NCBI GenBank assembly: GCA_014898415.1
Contig: RCTD01000027.1
Coordinates: 851,254 to 915,253 of the forward strand
Reading direction: 5' to 3'
DNA length: 64,000 nt
Origin: Stromatinia cepivora
Lineage: Eukaryota > Ascomycota > Leotiomycetes > Helotiales > Sclerotiniaceae
The notes under the pieces were generated by a model that did not search any database, was not told the DNA's origin, and worked only from the letters and a program-made list of their open reading frames with translations. Made by a program: the position numbers and the translations under genes. Shown here one piece after another: positions 46,761-58,079 of the stretch. Numbering within the stretch: position 1 is the stretch's first letter; every line of letters begins with the position of its first letter.

Positions 46761-47650
46761 TAACATTACATTTCGTTCTTACCATATTCAAGCTTCCCTT
46801 TGCATGATTTTTTTGAAATGATCATAAGTATATATTACCTTTATATTGTCTTGGTGATGACAGCTCATCTGTTGTATAGAGCTTGGGCTATATATATATA
46901 CAATCAAATTCCCTCGAATTTGTATAGGTTTTTGATCCTTTCACGATTGTATACATACACACTATTATAAAATCATAACATCTAATCTATTATATTGAAA
47001 AACACTTTTCTTTCCCTTAATTTCATAAATGAATCGTTATCCATATAATTATAATTATCCTTTTCGCTCTTATAAAGCTTTATTCAATCAATTAATTGAT
47101 TGGGAGGACTAAACAATATTGAATTGGCTAGATGAAAATCGCACAAAAAATGCAATGATATTTTAAGATCAGAAACAGGATACTAGATAAAATCAATATC
47201 GCTATTAAACTACGAGATTCTATATAATAAAGTTTTTCGTGCTTTTTTTACTACTAGAATCTTCTTCACTTCCTATTCCGAATCATCAATTATATTAATA
47301 GATGAAAGTAATTCGAGTATCTAACCAGGAAGAGAATCGTTATATATCTTATATAATCGATCTGAAGGGAAAACAGAATGAATTTTCATTATAATCGGGA
47401 GTTCGAGTTTGAAAAAGCTTCTAGATTGATTAATGATCTTGAATCTTCCTTAAATTAGGAAATCCAGTTTTTTGGATAATCTCTAAATAAAGTAATTCTT
47501 CATATTGAGTTATATATAATCTTCGATATCGAAATCGATTTTACATCGATAAATATTCATGGATTTCGATATCTTAGTTTGGATATATAATAAACCTTCT
47601 TTCATTTACGCAAAAGCTAATCTATTGTGTTCTGTATATATACGGGTATC
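46761..47650 (-). other. A2 3' non-pol region, right part
   Basis: Between the short repeats and the integrase end. No ORF or domain recognised. It includes the empty target of copia-2 (AGAATCTTCTTCACTTCC, 47247-47264). Sequence composition is milder than in A1. It could hold the pol C-terminus or a long 3' untranslated region. Confidence 0.6.
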
Positions 47651-48560
47651 ATGTATATTCATATTGTCTATTGGCTTACTAATATTTTCCTTCTATTCCT
47701 ATATATGTTTCAGTATATACTTGTATAGGGTTTCGTAGGGTGTAAGCCTTTTTAAGGAGTCATGTAGAAAAGTAAATTACGTATAATTCATTATAAATAG
47801 GAATTCTGATCAATCGTCTTGATAATAATTAATAAACAGTTTTAACCACTGTTGAAGGTACTGATTATAGATCTTAGTTTGACCATCGATTTAGGGATAA
47901 TAAATAATAAATAGTTTGAGATCGGTTCCTAGGATTTGACTGAATTCCTTTCAAAACTATAATATAAATTGGGGGCCGCGATCCAATACTATAATATCAA
48001 AAGGACCATAATATCGATATATATAGTAGAAATATAATTATACTTGAATTCGAATATCGATTGATTTATAATAAGGTATAAAGATAGCTTGTTTTGTCAA
48101 TCGATCAATAATGATTAAAACATTGTCATATCCGTATTTATCCTTATTAAAGCTGTAATAGTCTATAGTAACATATTGCCATACTCGATTAGGAATCGGA
48201 AATGGATGTAATAAACCGGGAGTACGATTATATAGAACAGAATTGTATTTGCAGATATGACAATTGCATATATATCTGATTATAGTATTGTATATTCTGG
48301 GCCAATAGTATTGTTGAAATAATAAGAGGTAGGTTTTGCTTGTATCAAGATAAGTAATGGAAATGGAATTATGGGTTTCATGAATCAAATAAATTTGAAG
48401 ATTGTTGACATCAGGCATCACCAAATGGTCATTGTAGAGCAAGAGGTCATTTTGGAGTGATATATATTTGTGATTTTGGGTAATTTATATTCTGAATATT
48501 AGTAAATTATCTATAGTTTTATTTGCTTCGATGATATAATTAACTAGATCGAATCAAGGA
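47651..48560 (-). pseudogene. A2 integrase, partly readable
   Basis: The open piece 48442-48038 (134 aa, minus) shows the zinc-binding domain (H and H in LIHETHNSIS, then YICNCHICK for the C-x-x-C), the tRNA-like P-x-P-x-x-W stretch (HPFPIPNRVWQYV) and the start of the catalytic core. That start is TIDYYSF with the first Asp, followed by NVLIIIDRLTKQAIFIP (family V-x-V-D-R-x-x-K). The second Asp and the Glu lie left of 48038 after a stop. It is the best preserved integrase in the window. Confidence 0.88.
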
Positions 48561-49200
48561 GCAATTTCATTTAAATCGATACTAATAATTGCTGTTTCGT
48601 TTAGATGATACTTTTGTAAAGCTTTTTTTATGATTTCAATATCAACTTGATTATCTTTAATAAACTATTGAAAACGATTCTTCTTCTTGATATAATTCTG
48701 AAAATCCAATTTATCGGTCCGATAGGTTAAAGCATCGGCAAAAGGGTTATCTTTTTTAGAGCGATATATAATAATAAAATTATAATTGGCTAGAACTTTT
48801 GTTTAACGAATTTGTCGGGTATTAAGAGTTTTAATAATCATGAAATATTTGAAGGCCTTATAATTAGTATAAACCTTAATTTTATATAATAAACCGATAA
48901 ATTCCGTTTTCCAATAATTAAAAGATCGAATGATTAACAGCATTTCCTTATCATAAACTTTGTAATTCAATTCAACAGCAACCATGATTTTGAAGAAATA
49001 AGCTACAGGAAACCAATCTTTGCCATACTGTTATAATAACATATTAGCAATTACCCTATCGGATATATCTATTTCGAATATACAGAGGAATCGATGATTA
49101 TAATGTTGCAGGAGTAGAGCGGAGATAAGCTTTTTCTTCAAGATATTGAATATGTTTTGGTATACTTCGTCGAATATGAATTTAATGTTTGCTTTAATAA
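48561..49200 (-). pseudogene. A2 RNase H, decayed
   Basis: The minus-strand piece 48985-48803 begins MVAVELNYKVYDKEMLLIIR (family A-E-x-N-Y-x-x-x-x-K-E-x-L-A) and includes KVYTNYKAFKYFM, the T-D-H-x-x-L block with Asp-to-Asn. The T-D-A-S site lies around 49075-49110. Stops separate the pieces. Confidence 0.85.
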
Positions 49201-49990
49201 ATTCGTTAAAAGGTTTCGTTATTATATTGTAATCCTTAATAAATCATCAATAAAAGTTACAAAAACCGAAGAATAATTGGATCCCTTTCGCTATTATCAA
49301 AAAGATCCAATTCTCAATTACCTCAATCTTTTCAGAATCCATTTCTATTTCTTTAATAGAGATAATAAAGTTCAAGTATTTGGTATATATAACATTGAAT
49401 TTGTATTTCTTGAAATCCGCTTATAGGTTAACGATTTTTAATCGTTCGAGAATTAGTTTAATATAAATTTGGTATTCTTCTTTGTTTTCAGAATAGATTA
49501 GAATATTATTGAGATATATTGTACAAAAAATGTTTAGATAATTGAATAGAATATCATTTATATAATATTGGTAGATTACAGGATTATTTGTTAATCCAAA
49601 TAATACGATCTTGTATTTGTATAATCCATATCGGATTCGGAAGGTAGTATATTCTTCCGAAGTAGGATTCATTCTTATATGATGGAAAGCTTAACGAATA
49701 TCGAGTTTGATAAAGATCTTAGTATCGAAAAGCCGAAAAAGCATTTCGTTGATCAAAAGAAGGGAATACTGATCTTTATATATCAAGGAATTCAATAATC
49801 TGAAGTTTATACAGAACTTCAAATTATTATTGGGTTTCTTGACGAATAGAATGGGTATAGTATAAAGGGCTTGATTGGGTTCAATAAAACCTTTACTGAA
49901 ATTATCTATAATATATTCTTTGACGATTTTCAATTGTTTTAGGGATATCTTGTAAAGTAGACTGTAATGCAAAGTTTATTCTCCTTTACC
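49201..49990 (-). pseudogene. A2 reverse transcriptase, decayed
   Basis: Two open pieces: 49972-49691 (LKFCINFRLLNSLIYKDQYS, then IFIKLDIR) and 49672-49421 (TFRIRYGLYKYKIVLFGLTN, NPVIYQYYINDILF, then TIYLNNILIYSENKEEY). The second catalytic region reads Y-L-N-N for Y-x-D-D, so the enzyme is dead. The first catalytic Asp in KLDIR is kept. The two frames are joined by a short RIP-closed interval. Confidence 0.9.
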
Positions 49991-50699
49991 TTCCAATATG
50001 ATTTTATAATTATAAGATCGATTAGAAGGCAAGATGTTTGATTTATACTTGGAAAAAGCTCGATAATACTATTGATATTCAAATGGTATTTCAGATTCTG
50101 AATCGATTTCGGCCAATACTCGATCGAGTTTCTCTCGAACTTTTGTATTCTTGAATTCGGTCAGAGCAACCAGTATTCTCTCTTTTATATATCGTTTGTT
50201 TTGTTGAAAGTCTATTATATCATTGAGTTCTTTTATAATAATGATAAAGAATTCAATTTGTTTATCTCTTTTATATTCTAATTGGAATTTATCGGATTTG
50301 AATATATATAGATCGAGGATTTCGGATGATATATAGGAAAGGTATTTGTAGATCTATAATGATAATATAATTGATTAGGAAAAAAATGGATTGAACTTAA
50401 AAGGAATCAGAATCTCTTTTTTTTCAACAAGAATCTATATTACATTTATATTTGAAGGTTTTTATTGTACATCATTAATTGCGATTGATCTGCTCAATTA
50501 TAAATCTTTTCGATTCCAATATTCTTTGAATTGATTATCTCATCGATCAGTATCTTATTGGATTAATCAATCAATCTTTTGTTTGCAAAGGAATGATTGG
50601 ATAATAAAGAGATTATTCGAATAGAAAATAATACAGAATCTCTTTTTAAGTCATTCAAAACGTTTATTGAAGCAATCGAACTTTGCTCGAATCTCTAAT

Positions 50700-51121
50700 A
50701 ATCAAAGTCTACCTAAAATAATACTATAACTCCCTAATTCAATAATAAGGAAAAGGACAAAAGATTATTCACAGTTATCGATTATTAAATTAAGGAATAT
50801 GAAATGGGTAATGGCATGGCCTTATATATCATTATACCCTTTAACTTCAATTGAAGCTTCAAACAGTATAATTCTAGGTTTAAACATAGGAAATAAACAA
50901 ATAAGGAATATGATATTAATAAAAGCGAATCTATTTGCTCCAAAATCAATAAATGCTCTTGATCGATAAATATAACCATTTTTCGAAAGGTTGTAGGGGA
51001 AAATGAATACTTCTCCTCCCATAAACTTGATTAAATCAAGAAATCTTATATCCCGTATAACACTTAAAATGGAAACAGAATCTAAGCGTTTAGTTTTAAA
51101 TGCTTTTCTTTTTTTAAACAA
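50700..51121 (-). pseudogene. A2 aspartic protease, decayed
   Basis: In the open piece 51121-50822 (99 aa, minus) YRSRAFIDFGANRFAFIN is the retropepsin active site: Asp and Gly-Ala kept, the middle Ser/Thr replaced by Phe (TCN to TTN). Siblings in A1 and A0 support this. Downstream hydrophobic FINIIFLICLFPMF fits the beta strand after the active site. The usual second conserved region (hydrophobic-G-R/N) is not clear. Confidence 0.75.
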
Positions 51122-52806
51122 ACATTCTACATAACTTCAATTGTAGCTTCTGGACTGAAGTCTTCTTCGGTATCCCGATATTCTTCGAATTCTTTTGCTT
51201 CTTTTTGTACCGTCTCGATTTTATTGAGGTTATCAATATAAAGCATCGATGTATATACTATTCCAAAAGAGGGAGAGAACGATAAGCGTTTGAAGTTCGA
51301 ATAATTATTGAATGTAGTAGGACCGGTGTATCTGGGAGGGGTATTCCGGGGTGGAAATGGTTTTGGGAATATAGAGGTTCCAAAATTGAAGTTGTTAAAA
51401 CTCCGAAAGGGTTGCAAGGGGTTCGTAATAACCATTGATTTGCAAGTAGCTATAAAAACTTCTCAATCAATACAGTATTAGTTTCGTTTTCGTAATGAAA
51501 CTTTGTTTTGATTTATTCTAATAAATATATTCACAAATTCTTTTGTAATCTTGTAATCCTTGATGAATATTGCTACTATTCGTAAAAGAAAATCGGAAAT
51601 CTTCCGTTCGAGATCCCTGAATAGAATCTTATCATCGATAATCTCCGTTTGGATAATAAGTAATCTGAACTTCCTATATTATTCTAGGAAATTGTTATAT
51701 CGAATCGTATTAGATATAACCCACATCTCGTATTGAAAGTAAGTATCATCGATTTCGACCGAGTTCCGATAAATCGCTGTAAATTATTCGACCAATTCGA
51801 ATACCATGAATCGGGGCATTCATATATAAAGAGTATGATAATATACTTATACTTTCGATTCGATTTGATCGATTATATATATACGGCATTGTATTTCACT
51901 TTTAAATAATATAGTATACAGTTTGAATCGTTTTATAATTAATAATTACTATAAACTAATTTTAGGTTTAATATTATCATTAAATTTAGTAATAAGATTT
52001 ATAGGTTTTAATATATATATATTTTATTGCGAATTATGATTGACGCGGGAATACAATCTTGACCAATTAAATCGGCTTTTTAAATGAGGGGACCCCTGAT
52101 TATTAAATAAATCATTATTTTCTGAAAAAAAAGAAGAATCCTTAAAGAACCCTTAATAATCAAATCGTTTGATCAAAGTTTTCTTCCTCTGATTTCAGGA
52201 TCTTCGGGTTTGTTTGGATAAAGGTTCTTAAATTTCGATTGAAGGAATAAAGGGAATCCCAGATACTATTGTTGACCTGGATATCTATATAAATATCACT
52301 TGGAGTTCAGAAGGAGGTTGTATTATTGCAGAATTTATTATCATTATAATTTTCAATTATTGATTCTCCTCTTTCAAATTTATAATTATTGTATAAAGAT
52401 TTTATAATTGTAATGGTGATTCGGAAGAAACAATTGAATTATTGGGAGTATCAGCTTTATATACTGGAATCTTCTCTTTACCAATTTTCTTTTTTCTAAT
52501 AGTAATATTATCCAATCTTATATTTATATTTTCTTCAAAGAGTTATTGAAATAATTAAGGAGAAGGAGAGGGTTCCTTAGAATATACTTTCGAAAATTCG
52601 GAGCGTATAGAAGGAGAAATTCGTTGTATTATGAAAATGATGATATACTTCTAAAGGTATTTATATCTTTATCGATTAGATCAAAATAGATCTTTTTCCT
52701 TTGAATATAATATTTGTAAAAGTTCACCTAAAAAAGTATTATTAAAATAAAGTATTATTTGAAAGACCACCAAATAGCTGGACACTTGTAAATGAATTAT
52801 AGATAA
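51122..52806 (-). pseudogene. A2 gag, decayed
   Basis: The piece 51435-51127 (102 aa, minus) is a Pro/Asn/Phe-rich linker (PKPFPPRNTPPRYTGPTTFN) ending in an acidic stretch, typical of the disordered gag C-terminus before protease. To the right (51436-52700) are short gag pieces with stops. No zinc knuckle was recognised, which is common in gypsy gag proteins with basic tails. The 5' leader (52713-52806) precedes the LTR. Confidence 0.7.
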
Positions 52807-53088
52807 TATAATGCATAAGAGTTATAATAGAACTGAATAAACAAGGTCAATTATATTCTTTAGAATCTACAATTGAAGAATTATGGTTTATAAAGAATAA
52901 CTAAATATATATATACAAATACCCATTTGTAAACTGCAGAATTGTGCGTAAGTATTATTAGGGTTACTATTTTACTATACTAAATCGTATGAATCGTAAC
53001 GTATGCACACAGATGATCAGCTCATAAATTGATATGGGAGATAAGAGGTATCACATGGTTAGCCTCCTGTGGTTCACGATTCGTGACA
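52807..53088 (-). repeat. A2 5' LTR (282 bp)
   Basis: Pairs with 46033-46314. The left end is RIP-altered (TATAATGCATAAGAG for TGTGACGCACAAGAG) while the right end is preserved (GGTTCACGATTCGTGACA). Differences between the two LTRs are almost only transitions, so little other mutation has accumulated since insertion. Confidence 0.93.
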
Positions 53089-53093
53089 ATTAT

Positions 53094-54518
53094 TAATTTT
53101 ATTATTATAATTACGAGAATTGTAATTAGTTACAATTTTATTGAATTCCTATTTGAAATTTAGTCTAAATTATTTCGAGAGATTTTTAACTATTTCTATA
53201 TGATTCCAAAGGCAGTTCCTATAATACTTTGGGCATCATTTCTGCTTTAAATATTGATTCGATAATCAATCGTTAATATAGTATTCCGAGATATTATTAT
53301 AGGATAATCTATATTAATAATAAATATTAATAATATTGAGATAACCGATATTTCAAAGGAAATCATTATCAACGAAACTTTTAAGATCGTTTTATTTAAT
53401 AAATATTAAAATAATCGATAAGAATTCGATACTTTTCTTTTACAATTAGAAATCTATTTTCGATTTAATAAGGATAAATTCATTATTATAGAATCTAAAA
53501 ATGTATAGATTATATTATATCTTAAAAGGGAAACAATTAAATGAATCCAATTATATTTATATAACTATTTCGAATATATCGATCGGGATTATATACAATT
53601 TACCTAAATAATCTTCAATAGTTTTGAAGAATTTAAAATAGAGATTTATAAAATCTTTAGAAATTCCAATAAACTAAAGGTAATAAAAAAAAAGATTTTC
53701 AATTTTAAATAAATAGAATCACTATTGAAATATATTATAGAATTCCAAAGATATATAGAAATAATTAAATAAAACAAAATCATTATTATAAATCATTATT
53801 ATAAAGGGTTCAAATCAAAAATCAAATTGAAATTAGAAAAAATTGTTGAAAGTATAGATTTGAATAATCTAATCCAGGATTTTATTGAATTAGATAATCG
53901 TTTTTATAAATATTGATAAAATTAAAGATTATATAAATCTTAAGGAAATCAAAAATAAAGATATTATTGTAAAAATAAGAATAGATTATAATATAATCTA
54001 TAAAGATATAAAAACTTTATAGAATTAAATATTATATATTATATAAATAAAAATGATAATCAAAAAAAGAAATATAAACAAAATAATAACTTATATTTTA
54101 AATATAAAAAAGCAGGGTATCGGATAGCAAAATATTGAAGCAAAAAGATAAGGAGTAAGAAGGTTCATTTTAAAAATAAGTTCGGTAAAGGTTAATTTAA
54201 TGTTACTTTTATATTATAATTATATATAATTAATATAACGAGATTAATTATATTATTATTGATTTACGAAAAAGAATTGGAAGAAAAAGAAAAAGAGATG
54301 GAAAACCTTTTATAAATAAACAAAAACTCATAATTAAAAGAATTATGGATTATTCGAGAAATAGATTAATAGAATTGTTGTATTTGGAGATTTGAGGATA
54401 CAAATAAAGGGATTATTAATAAGAATCTTAGTATAATAAATACTGAAAAAAATGAATCTTATGAAATACGGTATATCGATCAATATCGAATTTTATAATT
54501 TAAAATTATCATTAATAT
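53094..54518 (+). mobile_element. B3, right piece: LTR end and gag region
   Basis: 53094-53226 completes the B3 5' LTR (ends CCTATAATA, RIP form of CCCGTAACA). The three following bases are skipped before TGGGCATCATTTCTG (53230 onward), a candidate primer-binding site beginning with TGG. The gag region (53250-54518) is colinear with 39750-41010 of B2 but more mutated. B3 is cut at 54518 by A3 and its pol and 3' LTR are not in the window. Confidence 0.85.
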
Positions 54519-55142
54519 TGTCACGAATCGTGAACCACAGGAGGCTAATCACGTGATACCCCTTATCTCCCATGTCAATTAATGAGCTGATCATCTGTAT
54601 ATATATATTACAAATCATATGATTTAGTATAATAAAATGATGACCCTAATAATATATGTATATAACTCTGCAACTTATGAATAAGTATTTATATATATAT
54701 ATTTAGTTGTTCTTTATAAATTATAATTTTTTAATTATAGATTCTAAGGAATATAATTGATTCTGTTTATTTAGTTTTATTATGGTTCTTATATATTATA
54801 TTATTTATAATTCATTTACAAGTGTCCGGTTATTTAATGATCTTTCAAATAATATTTCATTTTAATAATATTTTCTTAGATGAACTTTTACAAATATTAT
54901 ATCCAAAAAAAGAAAATTTATTCTAATCTAATTAATGAAAATATAAATATCTTTAAAAATATATTATTGTTTTTATAATATAATGAATTCCCTTTTCTGT
55001 ATATTTTGATCTTTCGAAAATCTATTCTAAAAAATTATCCTTTTTTCCTTAATTATTTTAATAAACCTTTAAAGAAAATATAAATATAAGATTAAATAGT
55101 ATTATTATTAAAAGAAAGAAGATTAATAAAAAGAAGATTCTA
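54519..55142 (+). mobile_element. Gypsy A3, truncated: 5' LTR and leader, inverted relative to A2
   Basis: 54519-54800 is the inverse of the A LTR and starts TGTCACGAATCGTGAACC. 54801-55142 is the inverse of A2 from 52806 to about 52470 (leader and gag start). Homology stops near AAGAAGATTC at 55142. The left flank AATAT (54514-54518) is the likely target site in B3. No second LTR was found, so the element was truncated after insertion. Confidence 0.88.
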
Positions 55143-55389
55143 ACTATTATTCCTAGGATTTTTTTGGTGGTCACCACCGGTGATGACCCATTTCGACAGG
55201 GGGGTAGTGACCCAGCCAAAAAAGTCACTATTTGATCATCACTCTTTTATATTTCAATTTTAAACTTTTTGAAAATCTGAAAAAAGAATTCAATAGAGAT
55301 TCAATTGAATTATAATTATTCGAAATCTAATTGAAATTATCTTTTAAATTGATTGATCTATATAGATTATATAAAAATTTGATTTTGAT
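55143..55389. other. Junction region with palindromic segment and first copy of repeat E
   Basis: 55165-55232 is unmutated and rich in inverted words: GGTGGTCACCACC (perfect palindrome), GTGATGACCC against GGGTAGTGACCC, and AGTGAC...GTCACT around a 12-base loop. From 55228 to 55350 lies repeat E, whose second copy is 57114-57240. No ORF. It might be the end of an unrecognised DNA transposon. Confidence 0.6.
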
Positions 55390-55539
55390 TGTGACGAACC
55401 CAACGAGCGTTTAGAGATCAACCTTAGAATTAAAAGCTACAGAGCTAAAGAGAGTGTGCTACGAAGCTATATATATAATCGGTTTGGAGCTTAGTACTGT
55501 ACTAATCCGATCATATACAATCATATATATCTCATGATA
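55390..55539 (-). repeat. D 3' LTR (150 bp)
   Basis: Pairs with 56916-57065. It differs mainly by RIP-type changes in both directions between the copies: this copy kept AGCTACAGAGCTAAAGAGAG while the right copy kept GATCGTACGCGATCACGTG. The contrast shows that each LTR was mutated independently. Confidence 0.9.
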
Positions 55540-56436
55540 CTACCCCCCCCTTCTAAAGAATTCGCCTCGAACTTACTTTAAATGAATAATTTAAATATAA
55601 AATAATCATTAATCTTTTTTTAATAAAAATTCCTGATACACGGATTGCATTACAGTCAACAAATACACATCCATCGTACTATTTACCTCCTTTAAGCGAT
55701 CTTCAAAATATTAGCCATTGATCATCTCTTCTAGATCCTTATCATCATCGTTTTCGGACTCAATAATCAATATAATAACCAATACAGACTCTTATCGATC
55801 TTGAATTCTTTAATACAGGTTTAACGGACAAACTCGTACCCAATAAGAATTACTTCCATATTGTATATATTTATTTTGCTTACATAAGAGAATTCTTTCA
55901 GAAAAGAAAAACTCGGGCGTTTGTACACAAAATAGAATCAAAGTACGATTAGATTTGTCCGATTAATTATCAAAAGGGCTAAAGGCATCAATGATATTAA
56001 GATTGCTAATATCCATTGAATCGTAATTCCGAGAGTAGAATAGATTCTGTAATATATATAGGGCTCTAGATTCACTAGAATAGAATGATACAGGAAATCC
56101 ATTCGCTATACAAACAGCTAATTATTATATAACCTAAACAAAATCGGAATAAAAACAAGGAAAAGAAAATTATTGAGAAAGATGATTTCTAAAAGTAACA
56201 TTGAGTTCATTACAAAAGATTGAGATTTTATTCGAATTGAATCAATTCTGATCTTTGGTTTTGTAAAAGGTTTTTTCGAATTTTATAATATAGATATATA
56301 AAGAATCGGTTCCTTATTTGAAAGTGAATAACTTATCTTCAACTTCTTGAACTTTATTTGGATTATTATAAACACATATAAATTGATCCAGAATCGTTGT
56401 ATAATCTAAAAGAATGTTTTGATTAATAAAAGAAAG
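55540..56436 (-). other. Internal region of D without recognised coding content
   Basis: Between the 3' LTR and the gag fragment. No pol motif on either strand. Composition is less AT-rich than A and B copies. It could be the rest of a broken gag frame plus 3' untranslated sequence. Confidence 0.6.
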
Positions 56437-56748
56437 TTAAGATAGTATTATAACTTGTATATAAGATTCGAGATTGAAATAAATATAGTAAAATTGAATT
56501 ATAGAATTGCCGATTGTAATACTGTCTATTTGTAGTTTCGCTTGAATCGAAGAAAGCCAGATATCGAACTTTTGAGAGCTACCATTGAACTTTTCAGGAT
56601 CAGGAAGAGAGAGTTTCGGATGAGAAAAAGTATAAACAATAGAAATGCATTCGAGAATCAAGGAACATAGAAACGAGATTTCATTCTGTTGATGAGTCAC
56701 TTCGCCACGAAGTTCTGCAATCGCAAGGTTTATCGAATCATAATCCAT
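56437..56748 (-). CDS. Gag fragment of element D (103 residues)
   Basis: Minus-strand ORF starting 56748. Residues 1-30 look like a short coiled coil (IAELRGEVTHQQNEIS). Then comes a conserved gypsy gag start, SLPDPEKFNGSSQKFDIWLS, followed by SIQAKLQID and QFYYIYFNLES. The family pattern is P-x-P-x-x-F-x-G-x-x-x-x-x-x-x-W-x-x-x-x-x-x-K. It is the beginning of a capsid-like domain, cut by a stop after about 100 residues, whereas gag capsids usually run over 250. The ORF is only mildly RIP-affected. It probably is a decayed gag rather than a functional short protein. Confidence 0.7.
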   Translation of the reverse strand: MDYDSINLAIAELRGEVTHQQNEISFLCSLILECISIVYTFSHPKLSLPDPEKFNGSSQKFDIWLSSIQAKLQIDSITIGNSIIQFYYIYFNLESYIQVIILS

Positions 56749-56915
56749 AGCTTAGAAATTAAGGGTAAGAAAAAAGACAACACTTTCGAATAATATTAAG
56801 AAAATCCATATACAAACGAATGAGCATAAGCATATACCTAGAACAGAAGCAAACGGAGTATACATAAGCATAAACATATGTTATTCCATTTCTTATCTGA
56901 AAAAGCTTTTAATAA

Positions 56916-57065
56916 TGTGACGAACCCAACGAACGTTTAGAGATCAACCTTAGAATTAAAAACTACAAAACTAAAGAGAATGTACTACAAAGCTATATAT
57001 ATGATCGGCTCGGAGCTTAGTACCGTACTAGTCCGATCGTACGCGATCACGTGTATCTCGTGACA
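56916..57065 (-). repeat. D 5' LTR (150 bp)
   Basis: Pairs with 55390-55539. Its right part (GATCGTACGCGATCACGTG) is unmutated and contains short inverted words. TTGAT follows at 57066-57070. Confidence 0.9.
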
Positions 57066-57070
57066 TTGAT

Positions 57071-57840
57071 GAGATTGAAGAAAAACTAGGAAAATAGGAA
57101 AATAAGAACCCTAAAAAGTTACCATTTGGTTATTATTCTTTTACACTCCAATTTTGAATTTTTTGAAAATCTAAAAAAAGAATTCAATAGAAATTCAATT
57201 GAATTATATTTATTCGAAATCTAATTGAAATTATCTTTTGTATTGATCGATTATTACTAATTTGAATCAATATATTTGAAAGGTTCAATAAAAGCATTGA
57301 TATTTTTGATATAAAAACTTGGACTTTTTTAAAATAGAATATCAATTATATCAAAAAAAAATTGATCTTGAATTTCAATTTATTAAATCAATTATAAATT
57401 AAGAAAAAGATATTTAAAAAAGAAGAAAAAATATGTTTCAGAATCCCGAAATCAGGATATTTTCTATAATGTTTTAAAAATTGAAAAATATTGAAATTGA
57501 AAATCGATGATATATATATATATATTGATATAAGTATATTTCGTTATTCAAATCGAATAATATAGATCTGATTATATTAATATCTAAATATTAATAGTTT
57601 TGAATACTATTAATACCGGTTTAAATGGAGCTACCCCGATATATAATATAATATAGCGAATTATATTATTCGGGATACAGGTCAAGATTACCCTATTATT
57701 TCAATCTTGATTGAAATCATAGTAATTCTTTGTATGATATTTGATTCAAATAATGTTTCGTATTTAGATTCAGAGTATTAATTGATCATTCATCGTATTA
57801 GTCAGCAATACACTTCATTTGACAAGCCCTTTGAATTAAG
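57071..57840. other. Second copy of repeat E and AT-rich spacer
   Basis: 57114-57240 matches 55228-55350 over about 125 bases in the same orientation (AATTCAATAGAAATTCAATT core), so repeat E flanks element D on both sides. The rest is AT-rich without ORF. A small less-mutated patch, TAATACCGGTTTAAATGG / GGGATACAGGTCAAG (57608-57690), stands out but is not recognised. Confidence 0.6.
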
Positions 57841-57852
57841 ATTATTTTGTTA

Positions 57853-57935
57853 ATTTCAATTTAAAATTTATTATCATTATAGCAACGATTTCAATTTAAA
57901 ATTCAATATCATTATAGTAACAATCTCAATTTATA
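57853..57935. repeat. 35-bp tandem repeat (about 2.4 copies)
   Basis: Units begin ATTTCAATTT at 57853, 57888 and 57923 (the last as ATCTCAATTT), each followed by a CATTATAGCAACG or CATTATAGTAACA tail. It lies just upstream of the helicase pseudogene. Confidence 0.8.
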
Positions 57936-58079
57936 TATATCAAGTGAATTCCTATTCAAATTGAAATCTTTTTTTCTTTAGAATTATATTCTATATTCAA
58001 TTATCTTCAAATCTTTCAAATCCTTCAAAATCTTTCAAATCCTATATTATATTATTCTTTCGAATCAATATTATTAAAA

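Larger units (their letters stand above)
46033..53088 (-). mobile_element. Gypsy retrotransposon A2 (complete, 7056 bp, uninterrupted)
   Basis: 282-bp LTRs at 46033-46314 and 52807-53088 are flanked by ATTAT (46028-46032 and 53089-53093), inserted in the B3 LTR. Minus-strand order is gag, protease, reverse transcriptase, RNase H, integrase. It is the reference copy for A0 and A1 and shows the empty sites of both copia insertions and of element C. It is the least mutated A copy, yet stops still break pol. Confidence 0.95.
55390..57065 (-). mobile_element. Short gag-only LTR element D (1676 bp)
   Basis: 150-bp LTRs at 55390-55539 and 56916-57065 start TGTGACGAACCCAACGA and end GTGACA (left copy GTGATA-like, ATGATA). 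TTGAT flanks both sides (55385-55389 and 57066-57070). Inside the left LTR, minus-strand GAAGGGGGGGGTAG is a polypurine tract, so orientation is minus. The post-LTR sequence (TTCGCCTCGAAC) resembles the same place in A (CTCGCCCTCGAAC), pointing to kinship with family A. Only a gag fragment is encoded, with no pol, so it is a non-autonomous (TRIM/LARD-like) element. Confidence 0.9.
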
